28,074 bases of DNA from Hypholoma sublateritium FD-334 SS-4 (GCA_000827495.1 KN817747.1:1-28074), one strand, 5' to 3'. Shown: positions 1-10,355, numbered from the stretch's first letter. Numbers and translations: made by a program. The notes: a model not told the origin generated them from the sequence alone.

Positions 1-141
1 TGCCACTGTTGTTAGATTACCATATTGACTCACCCAACAGATATACATCTACTGTGTGTAATGAAAATAATTGTTTGGGGAACATAATTGGTACAATGGA
101 TCTGCACTGTGGAATAGTTGGACAACAACTCTTGTAAAAGT

Positions 142-2331
142 TTAATTCAACCAATTTTTGGCCTCATATACAGATACCCTGCCAATTTGGGATGCCAAGC
201 AAGCATGCTGACCAAGCGTCAAGGTACAGCTACCGGTAAAGCCAAGAAATGATGGCATCACCACACGCAGCATGGCCCAAAGCCNAGACCTGATGGCATC
301 ACACAACAATTCCCAGGAGTCATTATTTCGAACATGGGCATCTCGCAGGCTCCCCGGATTAAAAGAACTCACTTTTTTTTCAAAAAAGACTCGTAACCCA
401 TCGGTGGTGATAATGAATGGGGTGCCGTCGAACTTGGGACCTTTCAGGACTGGTTCGCATGTAAGTGCAATCTTCAGTCGCATGAATGCGTGATCATGTT
501 CTTTCTTCCACAGCCCTTCGAGAGAGAAACCGCGCATCGCTCTTGCATATGCGGCCTTTCCTTTGAGTTTTGGCAGCTGGATTTGTCGCACAAGATCAGA
601 AAGCGGTTGGACAAGTGCTGCGTACCCTTTGATAAGGGATCTGAAGTACCCTGTGAGGCCAAGAAATGAGCCCAAGTTCTGGAGATCCTTGGGTGTTTTC
701 CAGTCGACGATTGCAGTCAGTTTTGTTAGGTCAGGTTTGATGCCGTCCGAGCCTACGCGCGAGCCAGCAAATGTTGCTTCTGACATGAAAAATTTGGACT
801 TAGCTGCCGACAGTGAGAGGCCTTTCTCCCTGATCCTGGTGAACAGTGCGCGTAGATCCTCTGTTTTCTTTTCGAAGTCGTCGCCCGCCATTCCACCATC
901 GTCTACAAACAGTTCGAAAACGGAGCCTATCATATCACCAAGGGTGTTTGCGGTCATTTGCGCAAATGTCGATGGTGCTCCTGTTAGTCCAAACGGCATT
1001 CTCTTATAACTGAAGTACCCTCTGCCTTCGACATAAAAGCATATGTACGGCTGGTCTTCCTCTGGGATGGTGCATGCATAGAATCCACACGCGAAGTCAA
1101 ATGTGCTCACCCATCTGTGCCCGCTGAGTCGCTGTTGTTTTGCTCTGATATCCCCTTGTTGCATTGGCAGTACCTTCGTGACTTTGTTGAGATCTGCGAA
1201 GTCTTGACAAACCCGCCATTTTGCTTGTTGGGATGCCGCTTGTTCCGTGGGTGCTGAGCCGCTGTCTTTTCTGGGCTCGCTGGCTTCAGTGTTGAATGCT
1301 GGTGGAAATCCGTGGTGGATACATTCTTCATCGATCCGTCGTTGGAGCTCTTCAATTGTCAGTCCAGCACCCTCGTGAGCTTTCCTGGCCAGTGTTGTGG
1401 CTCCGCAGCATTTGACGTCCCGAAAGTCGATGGCCCGGATGATGTCCGCTTTAAGCATTGTATCGATAACTTTGTTGAGGTACTCCTTCTGGGGTGGGCT
1501 CAATGGTCGTTGCCCTGGTTTTGTACGAAACTTTGCATTAGGCTCTAGGTTGAGCTTGTGCTCTGCTCCATGAACTGGTGTGACCTCGCTCATTTCTAAT
1601 GCAAAGCAATCAGCGAACTCCGCAATCATGTTACGCACTATCTCGTGCTGCAACTCTGATAGATCTGCGCCAATTGTGACTTCGCTCAGTATTCGCTTTA
1701 CGCGTTCCTTCATGAATGGATCCGTTCTTCTTGTTGCCACTGAGGTGTCGGACGTCGACATGGTATCTGGTTGGATTGCTCCTTCCGCTGGGACTTCTTC
1801 TGCATCATCCATCTCGTTCACGACCCATACCGGCGTCGCTGGTGGTCCCATCACTCTTTGTCGTTCAGGTTCTGGGCTTGGAGTGCCGTTTATTGATGGG
1901 CTGGCCATTGTTGTCTTGGGCTGCTCTACATCCATTCCTGGGGCACTCTCATCAGGGATGTTTATCTGCATTTCTGTAGGTAGGACATGTACGTCCCTTC
2001 CATTTGGTTTCGTGACCTTTACGTCGTCTACCACTTCTGTACTGGGTGATTCCGTGTTCGGAATTACAGCAGCTACTGCCACCTGTGCCGGCATGCAGCC
2101 TTCCTTTCGTGATTCACCTTCTGCGGTAGATGTTGCAGGCGTCGAGATTTTGTATTGATTGAACATCTTTATTTGGGTTCCTTTTATTGTAATCTGGTCA
2201 GTTTCATAGTCGTGCACCATGCTAAATGTACGTAGCAGTGGTTTCCCGAACAATGCTGTCCATGCGCCTCCACTGTCGAAAACCTCGAACCTTCCTTTTC
2301 TCGTAATTTGCTTTACGCGGATTGAACCCTG
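142..2331 (-). pseudogene. pol: reverse transcriptase and truncated RNase H
   Basis: A long open frame on the minus strand with reverse-transcriptase signatures. A conserved MPFGL..APSTF motif lies near 960-1000. The catalytic box reads F-V-D-D (positions about 895-912) in place of the common Y-x-D-D and is followed by a typical thumb/connection region with an F-LGL-GY-R motif. The RNase H start is visible as a stretch ending in I-T-T-D (about 420-405). Immediately after this Asp the sequence no longer resembles RNase H, and no integrase follows, so the polyprotein is broken. A few hundred N-terminal residues before the RT domain are low-complexity. The fragment is non-functional in this copy. 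Confidence 0.85.
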
Positions 2332-2835
2332 TCATATACCTCGAGATGGAACTAAGCGGCCATCTGCCATCTTTAACACTCTCGTCGAGGCTACTAGTGG
2401 TTCTAATCGATGACTTATGCGTTGGAATGCTTGTGTATCTATCGCGTTTACCATGGCGCCATCGTCAAATATGCTTCGGAACCTCACGATTTCGCCTTTG
2501 GGACCATCGAGCTCAATTCCGTGTATGAACGGAATCTCGGGTCGCTGTTCCTCTCCCTTACTGCTTACGACATACAAGTTAACAACCGTGGCATTGTTCT
2601 CTGGCACGTACACATCAGTCTTGGTATCACTCGCTCGAATCACAGCCTCCGTAAATATTTCCTCGATATCTTCTCGTTCATTTGTTGGGTCTTGGTTCGA
2701 CTTGGTGTCGGGTTTGTTTGGGGCCTGCGGTGCTTCCGACTCTATTCCGTAGGCCCCCTTCCTTTTCCCTGGTCGTTTTGCAGTCGCCATTCGTAGATAA
2801 TTTGCTGTCGAACGTCGTCCGGTATGTCGCCCCAC
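2332..2835 (-). pseudogene. pol: aspartic-protease-like segment
   Basis: A 167-codon open frame upstream of the reverse transcriptase, in the same frame as it. A retropepsin-like active-site motif is visible near 2420-2465: a hydrophobic residue followed by D-D-G-A and then a short hydrophobic/Asn stretch. Canonical retropepsins have D-S/T-G, so the middle position differs. I recall such DDGA variants in agaric Gypsy elements but cannot verify this here. The frame is closed by TGA at 2332-2334, after which the same frame is open again to the reverse transcriptase. One point mutation therefore separates protease from RT. Confidence 0.65.
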
Positions 2836-3944
2836 CCGTTGTCGGAGTCATTGACAAAGTTGATCTGCGCGTTTCCGGGTGCTGCTGCTGTCGAGGCCCC
2901 AGCTTGTGGTTCCGTGCTCGGCTGCCTTCCCATTCGTGCAATGTTGGCCGCTGTTGCTCGCCATCGTGATTCTAGTGGTGGAAGTGGTGTCGTCGAGGTA
3001 CAGCTGGGTGTCGTATGCCCCTGTAGGCCGCATCTCCAGCACTCTCTTGTCGCAACGTTAGACGTGCCGGGGGTGAGCGGATAGGGACGCGTCTCGTTGG
3101 GTGCCAGATGTCCCCAAGTGGCGTTCCACGCAGCAATCGACGCGTTGTACGCTGCCAGTCCCTCTGCCGTGTTCTGCTGTACGATTTGGCGGTTCTGCTG
3201 AAGCAGCTGGAGGCGCTCAGCATCAGAGCGGAATGGCGTGAGCCTCTGTCCAGATGTACTGAGTGTTTGCCTTGGCTGTTGCGGGATATGAGGTGATGGC
3301 GTTGGGAGAGCTTGTTGGAAGTTAGGCTGTGGGAATCGCCCTTGGAGCCCCATGGTCTGGAATGAAGCTGCTAGTGCTTTCGACGGTGTGTTGGGAGGCT
3401 GCGTGACATGGCCTAGGCGGCCGACTTCTGCCTTGATCCATTCCAGTTCTTTTCGTTCGTCCTCGAGCTTCTGCTGGTTCTTGATCGCGGTCAGCGTCAC
3501 TTTTCGCACTGCATCAGCAAAACTTTTCCATGTCGCAAAGTCGTCCTTGAGGAGGGCTTGCAAGGCGGCCGGCATCTGCTTTCTTGTGGTGCCGATGAGG
3601 AGTCCGTCGTGATCTGGGATCGCTTGTGCCAATCGATATATTTTGTCGGCCCAGATGACGTGTGCGTGTTCTTCCCTTCCATTCATCGTTTTTTTTGTTC
3701 CTAACTCGGCCTCAGTTAGTACGCACTCTTCCAATTCTTGGTGTCACTCAGCTCGTGATTTCGGGACCGCTGCTTTAGACGGCCATTTGCTGTTGAACGC
3801 GTTAACCAGGTGGGCCCATGTGTCCGTCGAAGTGCTCGGTAGCCCCATGAACCAATCCTCTGCTGGTGAATCCGACTTGAGGCTGTTACTGAAGTAGTCG
3901 ATTTTTGTTTGGTCCTGCCATTTGTTTGCTAGTGCCATACACAT
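2742..3944 (-). pseudogene. gag central and C-terminal part with CCHC zinc knuckle, interrupted by a stop
   Basis: Two consecutive segments, 3744-3944 and 2742-3734, lie in the same frame and are separated by a single TGA at 3744-3746. The first contains a capsid-like stretch with aromatic and Trp residues around a WFMGLP motif. The second runs for 330 codons and includes a zinc knuckle of the form CWRCG..GH....C (C-x2-C-x4-H-x4-C) near 2997-3038, which is the RNA-binding signature of Gag nucleocapsid. The segment ends at 2742, inside the start of the protease frame, so gag and pol overlap by about 90 nt in different frames. This is compatible with the ribosomal frameshifting many Gypsy elements use, but here it may simply reflect decay. 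Confidence 0.7.
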
Positions 3945-4449
3945 TATAATTTATCGATTTGAGAAAGTCTTGCGGGTTCTCGTTGTTCTCGCCGTCGCTG
4001 TGGAAGGGTTGAATCTGGGAGTTGGACATGTCGGGTACGAACGGGCTTTCTTCGAGTTCGCCTGGGTTGTGTGTGCTGTGGCTGGGGTCGTCTGAACTGT
4101 GCGCGCTCTGACTGGGGTCTCCTGGCCACTGGGTGTACGCTGGTGGTGGTGGCGGCGGGTGTTCAAAGTGTGTTGAATGCGGAGAAGTGTTGAATGGGGT
4201 TGGTGGCTGTGACAGAGAGTCGGTCGCGTACTGGTGCGTGAGTGAGCTTAGACTGCTAAGAAACGAGGACGAGTTGGTCAGCGCGGGGGATTCTGTACGC
4301 GGTGGTGTTACTGTAGCTGGAATAAATCGACCACGAGCGTCGCGTTGTTGGTGTCTGTGACGTGGTGCTAGGAAGGTCCACTGGTCGCCGGTGCCAGTCT
4401 GTCCTATGCGGTTTATGTTGGTTTCGGGTGTTTGATCGATATCTGACAT
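3886..4449 (-). pseudogene. gag N-terminal fragment of the retrotransposon
   Basis: This frame starts with an ATG at 4449 and runs for 187 codons. The protein is rich in Ser, Thr, Pro, Gln and His in its first 120 residues, including a run of prolines, and looks disordered; this is common at the N terminus of fungal Gypsy Gag proteins. The sense-like part ends around 3955, where the gag reading continues in another frame (3744-3944). The last ~20 residues of this frame are therefore probably out of frame. I identify it as gag mainly by its position directly upstream of the capsid-like and zinc-knuckle segments. Confidence 0.6.
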
Positions 4450-4752
4450 GTGTGTGCAACGAGGCTAGGGTGCGTCCTTGTTGCCGTTCTGTGCTTGTTG
4501 CTGCTCTTTTGGACTGGTCTCGTGTTCTGGCGGTGCTTCTATTACTCTTCGGTTGTGCGTTCTGGTTCTCGTTGATTTCCCTTTTTGATCACAGGCTAAT
4601 GCAATGATACGTGGGTTTGTCTCACTCTCATCACCAGATGGAGGAGGGTCGGCGGACCGGAACGGTGGCGGAGGGATGACTAGACGAGGAGAGGAGGAGT
4701 TGTGTTCTATTCTCAGCCTCGCGCTTCCTCGTCCTCGCGCGGTCGTTTCCGT

Positions 4753-5715
4753 ATGACAAACGCTGTGTATTCTACTCTATCTAATCTGATCCGCACCGCC
4801 ACTGCACTGCCACACCACCTTGACGAAGCTGCACTGTCTTTTTCGCGAGCAATCGAGCTTTCGATACAAAACTGCAATGTCACTGGGGAAGCCAACGCCC
4901 TGCTCCACATCGGCGACTTGTTCATGCGCAGGGATCGTCTTGGGGATGCCGGCGTGGCGCTGGATCGCGCTCAGACACTGTACAAGCAAACACAGAATAT
5001 CGTCGGGGAGACGAACGTCCTGAATTGTCTGGGATGGCTGTCTATTCGGCAGGACTGCCTGATCGACGCTGAAAGGATTTTGAGGACGGCAGGAGCGAAT
5101 ACATCGAATGCGCTTGCGCAAGGCAGCTCGCTTTGGTACCTCGGATGCGCATATACCCGGATGAACCAACTCGAAGATGCCGAGTTAGCGCTTTCAAAAG
5201 CACAAAAGAAATACGAAGACGCGCAGAATGCGTCAGGAAAAGCGTCTGTCCTCGGCCACCTAGGAGTAGTATATTTTCGACAGAAAAGGTTTCACACTGC
5301 GACAAGTGTTCTCAAGGCGGCAGAGAAGCTTTCCAAAAAGGTCAATAACTCTTGCGCAGAAGCGATTGCCCTTCATCATCTTGGAAATATTTATACCGAG
5401 CGGGGTCAATGGGAGATCGCGAAGTCAAGCCTCCTACGGGCTTTGCAAAGATACAAAGAGGCGCATTCTAGTCCCGGACAAGGCGACGTTCACCGGAGCA
5501 TGGGCGACCTCTTGCTTTATCAATCCCAATTTGACGATGCGCTTCGTGCGTACGAAGATGCACAATCATTTCATCATAAAGCCCAGTGGATTTCGGAAGA
5601 GAAGGAGGATATCAAAAAGATCGGGGAGCTACACAGACGGAATGGAGCTTTTGAGGCGGCGGAGAACGCTTTCGAGTCCGCAAGGATACTTGAGAGGATT
5701 CGGACTGTCGTTTAG
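4753..5715 (+). CDS. TPR-repeat protein, possibly the C-terminal remnant of a larger gene
   Basis: The first ATG in this frame is at 4753 and gives about 320 residues; the frame is also open upstream to about 4702 without an ATG. From residue 45 on, seven tandem helical repeats of about 40 residues can be seen, each opening with a hydrophobic pair followed by LG or IGD and carrying small residues at TPR positions (GEANALLHIG, GETNVLNCLG, GKASVLGHLG, AIALHHLGNI and so on). This long-repeat TPR type is a protein-interaction scaffold. In agaric genomes I know it mostly as the C-terminal sensor part of NACHT/NB-ARC proteins. No nucleotide-binding domain is present; the upstream space is taken by the retrotransposon. 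It may be a decapitated NLR-like gene or a stand-alone TPR protein. No intron is needed in the visible part. Confidence 0.7.
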   Translation: MTNAVYSTLSNLIRTATALPHHLDEAALSFSRAIELSIQNCNVTGEANALLHIGDLFMRRDRLGDAGVALDRAQTLYKQTQNIVGETNVLNCLGWLSIRQDCLIDAERILRTAGANTSNALAQGSSLWYLGCAYTRMNQLEDAELALSKAQKKYEDAQNASGKASVLGHLGVVYFRQKRFHTATSVLKAAEKLSKKVNNSCAEAIALHHLGNIYTERGQWEIAKSSLLRALQRYKEAHSSPGQGDVHRSMGDLLLYQSQFDDALRAYEDAQSFHHKAQWISEEKEDIKKIGELHRRNGAFEAAENAFESARILERIRTVV

Positions 5716-5933
5716 TTTAAATATTCAAGCGATATTCTGTCAGAGACTAGAGTCAAGTTAAAGTTGCGGTCAAGTTGCGGAAGAGGACAACTTTGAAAGG
5801 GTTCCGGCTGTGACTGGTTCATCTGTGTGACGCACTCTCCCGTTGTTACTCGCTTGTCACCGCCAATTTGCAGCTCCTTCGTTTTCTACCATATTCCCCC
5901 GAACTTCAAGTGCAGTATATTGCCTCAAAAAAC

Positions 5934-7269
5934 ATGGGGAAGGACACTGAATTTCCCTGGGAGCTGCTGAAGGCGGAGTGCCTGCGTCTCGTATGCACTC
6001 AGCTCGTCCAAGGTTCCAGTCAAGACATGAACAACTACCCAGTCAGCCGAAAAGACGAAATGATTGAATTTCTTCGCGATGTGGAAGCCCGCAGTCGTGA
6101 GTGACGGGAAAATATTTAACTTCTAATAAATCTTACTGATGACAACACCCAATACCAGTCGATGCGGCTGTGAAAACTCTCGAGCTTGCGCCGCGCAAAA
6201 CAACCGGCGGGGACGAGGCTGCCTCTCCTCCGAAGAGGAAGGCAGTTCATTCGGAAGAGGACACAAACGACGAAGAGGCCGACGGCGCGGACGGCTATAA
6301 CACCCGCTTCAAGGGCGTCAAACGCGTCAAAGTCAGAGAAGCGACTCCCGAGCCAACATCGAGGACCCCCCGCAAAGCGGGAAGGCCGCGCAAAAGTATC
6401 CCCACTGGCGAGGGCGGTGAATCGCCGACCCAGCCTAAGCGTAGCCCGCGAAAGAGTGTAGGCGGCTCAACCCCTGCGGGCACCGCCAAGCGGGGACGGG
6501 GGCGGCCGAGGAAGAGCGTTCCTGAAGGCGGCGCACCAGCTGGCACTTCGGCTCTCGCCGCCGCAGTCGAGAAGCCCGCGGACCACGATGCGGGCGGCGA
6601 TGCAAAGGAAGGGGAATCAATGGAAGGAGACGCAACGGATGTACCAGTGAAGCGTGGACGGGGCCGCCCAAGGAAGAGTGATGTTGTGGCTCCCAAGACT
6701 CCCAAGACTCCCAAGACCCCAAAGGCAGCATCCGCAGCTAAGGGGCCTGTCCTCGATGCCGACGGAAACCCCAAACGAGGCAGGGGCAGGCCAAGGAAGA
6801 GCGTCCCGGCAACGACTGACAAACCGCCCTCCAGCAAAGGCAAACAGGTCTTCGACGGCGTGCTCCTGGAGAAGCGGAAATCGTCCATTGATGACGCGGG
6901 CGCTGCTGAGCCCGAAGCCGCCACGGGTGGCGAAGTTGAGGAGGAAGATGCCGTACTTGCAGCCGTCCAAAATGGCAACAATGGGGAGGGCGATCTTTCC
7001 AGCCTTGGAGGATCCAACAAAGGTGAGAAATTTTGGTTGTTCAAATCGTGTTCATCGGGCTCATGCACATCCAATGCCTGTAGAAAACGACCCGAACGAC
7101 GCATTCCGCTACACACCAAGTGAATATCGTCTTGCCTAACACGACTATCTGCAAACTCATCTCTTTGTCTTCGACAGCTGACCACGACGTGGACATGGAT
7201 GCGGATGGCGACCCCGATGGCGAAGCCGTCGAGTCGGCGGCGGCGGTGGCCTCTGCGACTGTTGTATGA
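5934..7269 (+). CDS. AT-hook nuclear protein (four AT-hooks), four exons
   Basis: Exons by hand: 5934-6096, 6159-7022, 7084-7119 and 7178-7269, giving 384 residues with all phases consistent. The N-terminal 55 residues form a compact helical segment (EFPWELLKAECLRLV.., then SRKDEMIEFL) that recalls a SAP-like helix-turn-helix, but this is tentative. The rest is low-complexity, charged and rich in Pro, Lys, Gly and Ala, with four AT-hook cores (GRPRKS, three of them as KRGRGRPRKS) near 6380, 6490, 6650 and 6775. AT-hooks bind the minor groove of AT-rich DNA, so a chromatin-associated role is likely. A TPK/PKT repeat lies near 6700. The 36-nt third exon can be skipped without changing frame. 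The final exon is acidic. Precise function is unknown. Confidence 0.8.
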
Positions 7270-8164
7270 ACATCTCGACCTTTGATAGCTACTAGCGATT
7301 TTGGGTCCCAAGCCTCGATTCGACCATATCACTTCTCCCTTTTGCTTATTGTCGTTCTATTATGTGACAACTTTATACTGTCTTTGTATCCGGTACATTC
7401 ACTTATCTGTTTCACGCCAATTACAATTATATCTATTCTCATGTAGATTTTCACCGCATTTCGCTCCTCAGACGCTCCAGGTTTTGGCAGCATTCGACGT
7501 CCTGGGCCCATTCGTGGCATATCTCCATCCACTCTGATCTTACAGCTCACGGTTTCATTGACAGATATGATCGTCAGAGGCTGGCCTTGTTATTCTACTT
7601 TCTCCGCCCGGGTCTTTTGCTCATCCTCCATGTGAGCGGATTTTGTCCTTGTTCAGTGTATGTTCAAACGTTCATGATGTATAGTGATTCCGCAGACAAA
7701 TGAATGGATTTGGGCTATGTATAGCTTGCGCGGTCAATCAAAGTAAATCAAGTCCGAGGTGCGCAGATGTGGCTTTCCAGGCTATCGGAATCACGGAAAT
7801 GGGTTGGGAAATGGGCGGCGGAAAAAAATCGGTAAGGCAATAAACTATCATGAAATCTCTTGATGAAAAACTTGGCACTTATTCTTTGCTACCGCGAATG
7901 CCTTTAGAGCGACCAGTGGACTCTTTTTGTGCGCTCTAAGGTGGTTCTTATAGATAAGCAAGTATGTACTTGCATATTTCATTTACAAATAGGTTAACCA
8001 AGTCTATGAATGTACATCAGATTTACTAAATGGCGCGAGGCGTTATATATGTTATGTAATGCTGCAGGCTTGTCCTTTATAAAGTCTCCTCGACAGCGAG
8101 TAGCTTGCTCATTGATGTCCCCCCATTTTGTGTGTTTCTCGCCTCGAGGGGCTATTTTCTTGTC
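7270..8164 (+). other. Intergenic region between AT-hook gene and DUF6533 gene
   Basis: About 900 bp without a supportable gene. Short open frames here show no codon bias or family resemblance. The left part is T/C-rich and probably holds the 3' UTR of the AT-hook gene; the right part should contain the promoter of the DUF6533 gene. I see no tRNA or repeat. Confidence 0.5.
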
Positions 8165-10011
8165 ATGTCAATAGAAGCGCAGACGAGCAGTTATCTGACT
8201 GGTATGTCGTGCCTCGGCTATCTTACTATCTCCCTGTGCGTTATTGAACTGACCCGTTCTCCCCCGCCAGCTTCATGCATCACTGTGCTTGTATACGATA
8301 TCTTGGTGTCTTTTGACCGAGAGGTCAAATGCATTTGGAAGTTCGACCGCGTTTTCTAGGGAAAATTCTGTTGATAGTAATCGGGATTTGGATATACTCA
8401 TAGGTCATCGTGGTCCATGCCGAAAATTCTCTACATCTTCTCCAGGTATTATCCTCTATTCCATCTCTGGTACGTGATTTATATCCTTGTGTCGATGACT
8501 ACATGTCACATTAATCCGTCTTTTTTGAAGTATAACTATAGGATGTGCGTCGTTCAAATATTCGAAGTTCAATACTACGATTGTCCGCTCAAAAAAATTG
8601 CTGCAGTTGGAACTCGGTCCAAAATATCCCAAAATGTCAGTCCATTTCTCAACTCATGGCTTGAAGAAAATCTGAAGAGTCAGATCTTTATTCGCAAGGC
8701 GTATGTTAATTGAAACATCAGCCCAACCTACTATTAATATACCGCCTAGTTGTCGAGTGTACTGGTGGTACCATGGCTTGTGGGTGATATCCAGAAATGA
8801 CAACCTTGCGACTCAACGTTGTTATTCATATATAGCGGTGGTTTTCTCCTTATTGTGCCGATAGTAAGTATGATATTCTTCTTGCGCGTGGCTGCTTTGT
8901 ATGGCAATGACCGTAAATGTGAGGCTCAATTCTGATAGCGAACCCTGACTGTGATAATCGAACTGACCGCTTTTGTAACTGCTGTCAGTGAATACTGTAC
9001 TTCTGGCTCTTTTTCTCGGTGAGCAAAATCTCATTTTTTGAGTTCTAGTTTTCTCAGTGCAAAGGATTCCTTGTTTTTGTTACAGCGGAATTTACGGTAC
9101 GTCTGAAGCCTTTCACCACTCCCCATTAATATTCCCGTGAATCATCCACCACTTTCGCAGTGCGAGCTCATAACCACAATCCACGTCACCATACCAGATG
9201 CAATGAATGCAGTCAGCGCTGCCTCCATTTCTTCCTCAGGGTTGCGAGGGTGTGACACGAGAGTGCTGAATGATGCAAACCTCAGTACATTCCAAGTGCT
9301 AGCTTGGTACGTCCCAGTGATGGTGCAAATCCTGAGACTGAAAAGAATTCTAATTAATTTGCGGTTAAGGGTACCCACTTTGAGTAACAATAGTATGTCT
9401 ATCGCCTCTTGCAAAAGAATAATCGCTTATGCGTGAAAAAGCTCTGTTATTCCTCCTTACCCTGTTGAAACTCGGCAAGCCCTCGCAAGCCCAACAGAAG
9501 TTTGGAACAATATCGCCCATGCTCATGTCGTTGTTCAAGGACGGGATCCTCTACTTCTTTTTCACATTTAGTACGTCTAAATGGAATGCTGACTATTATA
9601 GCTACATAATTGACTGACTTACTTAGTCGCCACCGTTCTCCTGATGCTGGCTGATCTTGTACCTGCATTTGGTGCATTTTCTGGGTATTTCCACCCGTAA
9701 GTGAACCGTGAACACCACCACAGTTGCTTACACGCCCATTAATACTGCACTATTTTTTCAGATGGTTTATTTTGATTTATTCGGTTTCGGTATGTCCCTT
9801 GACTCAAAATGATATCGAAAAGATGTGCTGAGTCGTATCCGTGCAGGGGTCGCGATTGGTACTGAATCTAAGGCGCATCGCACTCAAAGATAATAATGTA
9901 GAACCCACCAGCACCGACATTGTTTTTAGCACATTCGGTGCGCGGACTAACCCTGAATTGGACGAAGGGAGTCAACCGGAGAGTGATATCGGTTCGCGGT
10001 CCCATGTTTAA
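8165..10011 (+). CDS. DUF6533-family seven-helix membrane protein, about 14 exons
   Basis: Exons: 8165-8201, 8271-8340, 8404-8469, 8641-8700 (or 8542-8700), 8750-8779, 8836-8918, 8989-9018, 9086-9096, 9161-9306, 9370-9392, 9442-9570, 9627-9696, 9762-9789, 9847-10011. All join in phase and give 315 (or 348) residues. Family marks: N-terminal VLVYDILVSFDREVKCIWK, then W-S-M-P-K-I-L-Y-I-F-S-R-Y-Y, a Cys with nearby Trps, LRVAALYGNDRK, LAWVP, LLFLLTLLK, LFKDGILYFFF and near the end SRLVLNLR. DUF6533 proteins are abundant in Agaricomycetes, are predicted to have seven transmembrane helices and have no established ligand or enzyme activity; a receptor-like role is often assumed. The donor after exon 2 is a weak GTTCGA, chosen because it restores phase and the motif. 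The exon 4 start and the exon 5 donor (GTGGGT) are the least certain. Confidence 0.8.
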
Positions 10012-10355
10012 ATTTCGTATGGTCGTTGATGTTGTATGTAGTCTAATGCGTTCACTCAGTCTGTTGAACGGATTTGTCAAGCCTTCACGTTGTGCACTCG
10101 CTGCGAAGCTTTCAGGCTGATGACATCTCATTGTATCCTGCGCAACCTGCGAACAAAAATGCAAGATAAACACTGCGTCAATTAGTCGTTTTATCAGAGG
10201 ATGTAGCTGTAGTGTCCAACCTACATCATGTTGTTATCAGTTTCATATCCTAGTGTACAATCCAGACGCTGGTAACAATAGATGCGCCCGGTATGAATAA
10301 TGAGCGGCCTGGTAAAGAGATAGACCGACTCAGTCGTCGCTTGCAGGTGATTTCC
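10012..10355. other. Convergent intergenic region
   Basis: This 344-bp gap separates the 3' ends of the DUF6533 gene (plus strand) and TRM112 (minus strand). It should hold both 3' UTRs. I see no gene, RNA or repeat in it. Confidence 0.5.

Larger units (their letters stand above)
142..4449 (-). mobile_element. Degenerate Ty3/Gypsy-type LTR retrotransposon (internal region)
   Basis: On the minus strand this segment carries, in order, a gag-like region with a CCHC zinc knuckle, an aspartic-protease-like segment, a reverse transcriptase and the start of RNase H. That order is the one seen in Ty3/Gypsy elements, although integrase, which would normally follow RNase H, is missing. The copy is dead. 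The gag frame shifts near 3945-3960, an in-frame TGA lies at 3744-3746 in gag and another at 2332-2334 in pol, and the RNase H reading frame loses similarity soon after its first Asp. I could not find a matching pair of long terminal repeats in the window; the gag start is followed by only about 250-300 bp before the next gene, and pol decays about 140-400 bp from the window edge. One undetermined base (n) lies at 285. Confidence 0.85.

Noticed and set aside
1580..2158. Plus-strand open frames across the retrotransposon (for example 192 codons here)
   Set aside because: They run antisense to pol, whose minus-strand product has clear reverse-transcriptase motifs. The plus-strand products resemble nothing.
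5765..5780. 15-base identity GCGGTCAAGTTGCGG also found near 26613
   Set aside because: One 15-mer match within 28 kb is not surprising by chance. There is no extended similarity around either copy.
6295..7332. Long minus-strand open frame of 345 codons across the AT-hook gene
   Set aside because: It is the complement of the repetitive GC-rich AT-hook coding sequence. Its Arg/Pro/Ser-rich composition is an artefact, and the plus-strand gene has conserved AT-hooks and clean splice sites.
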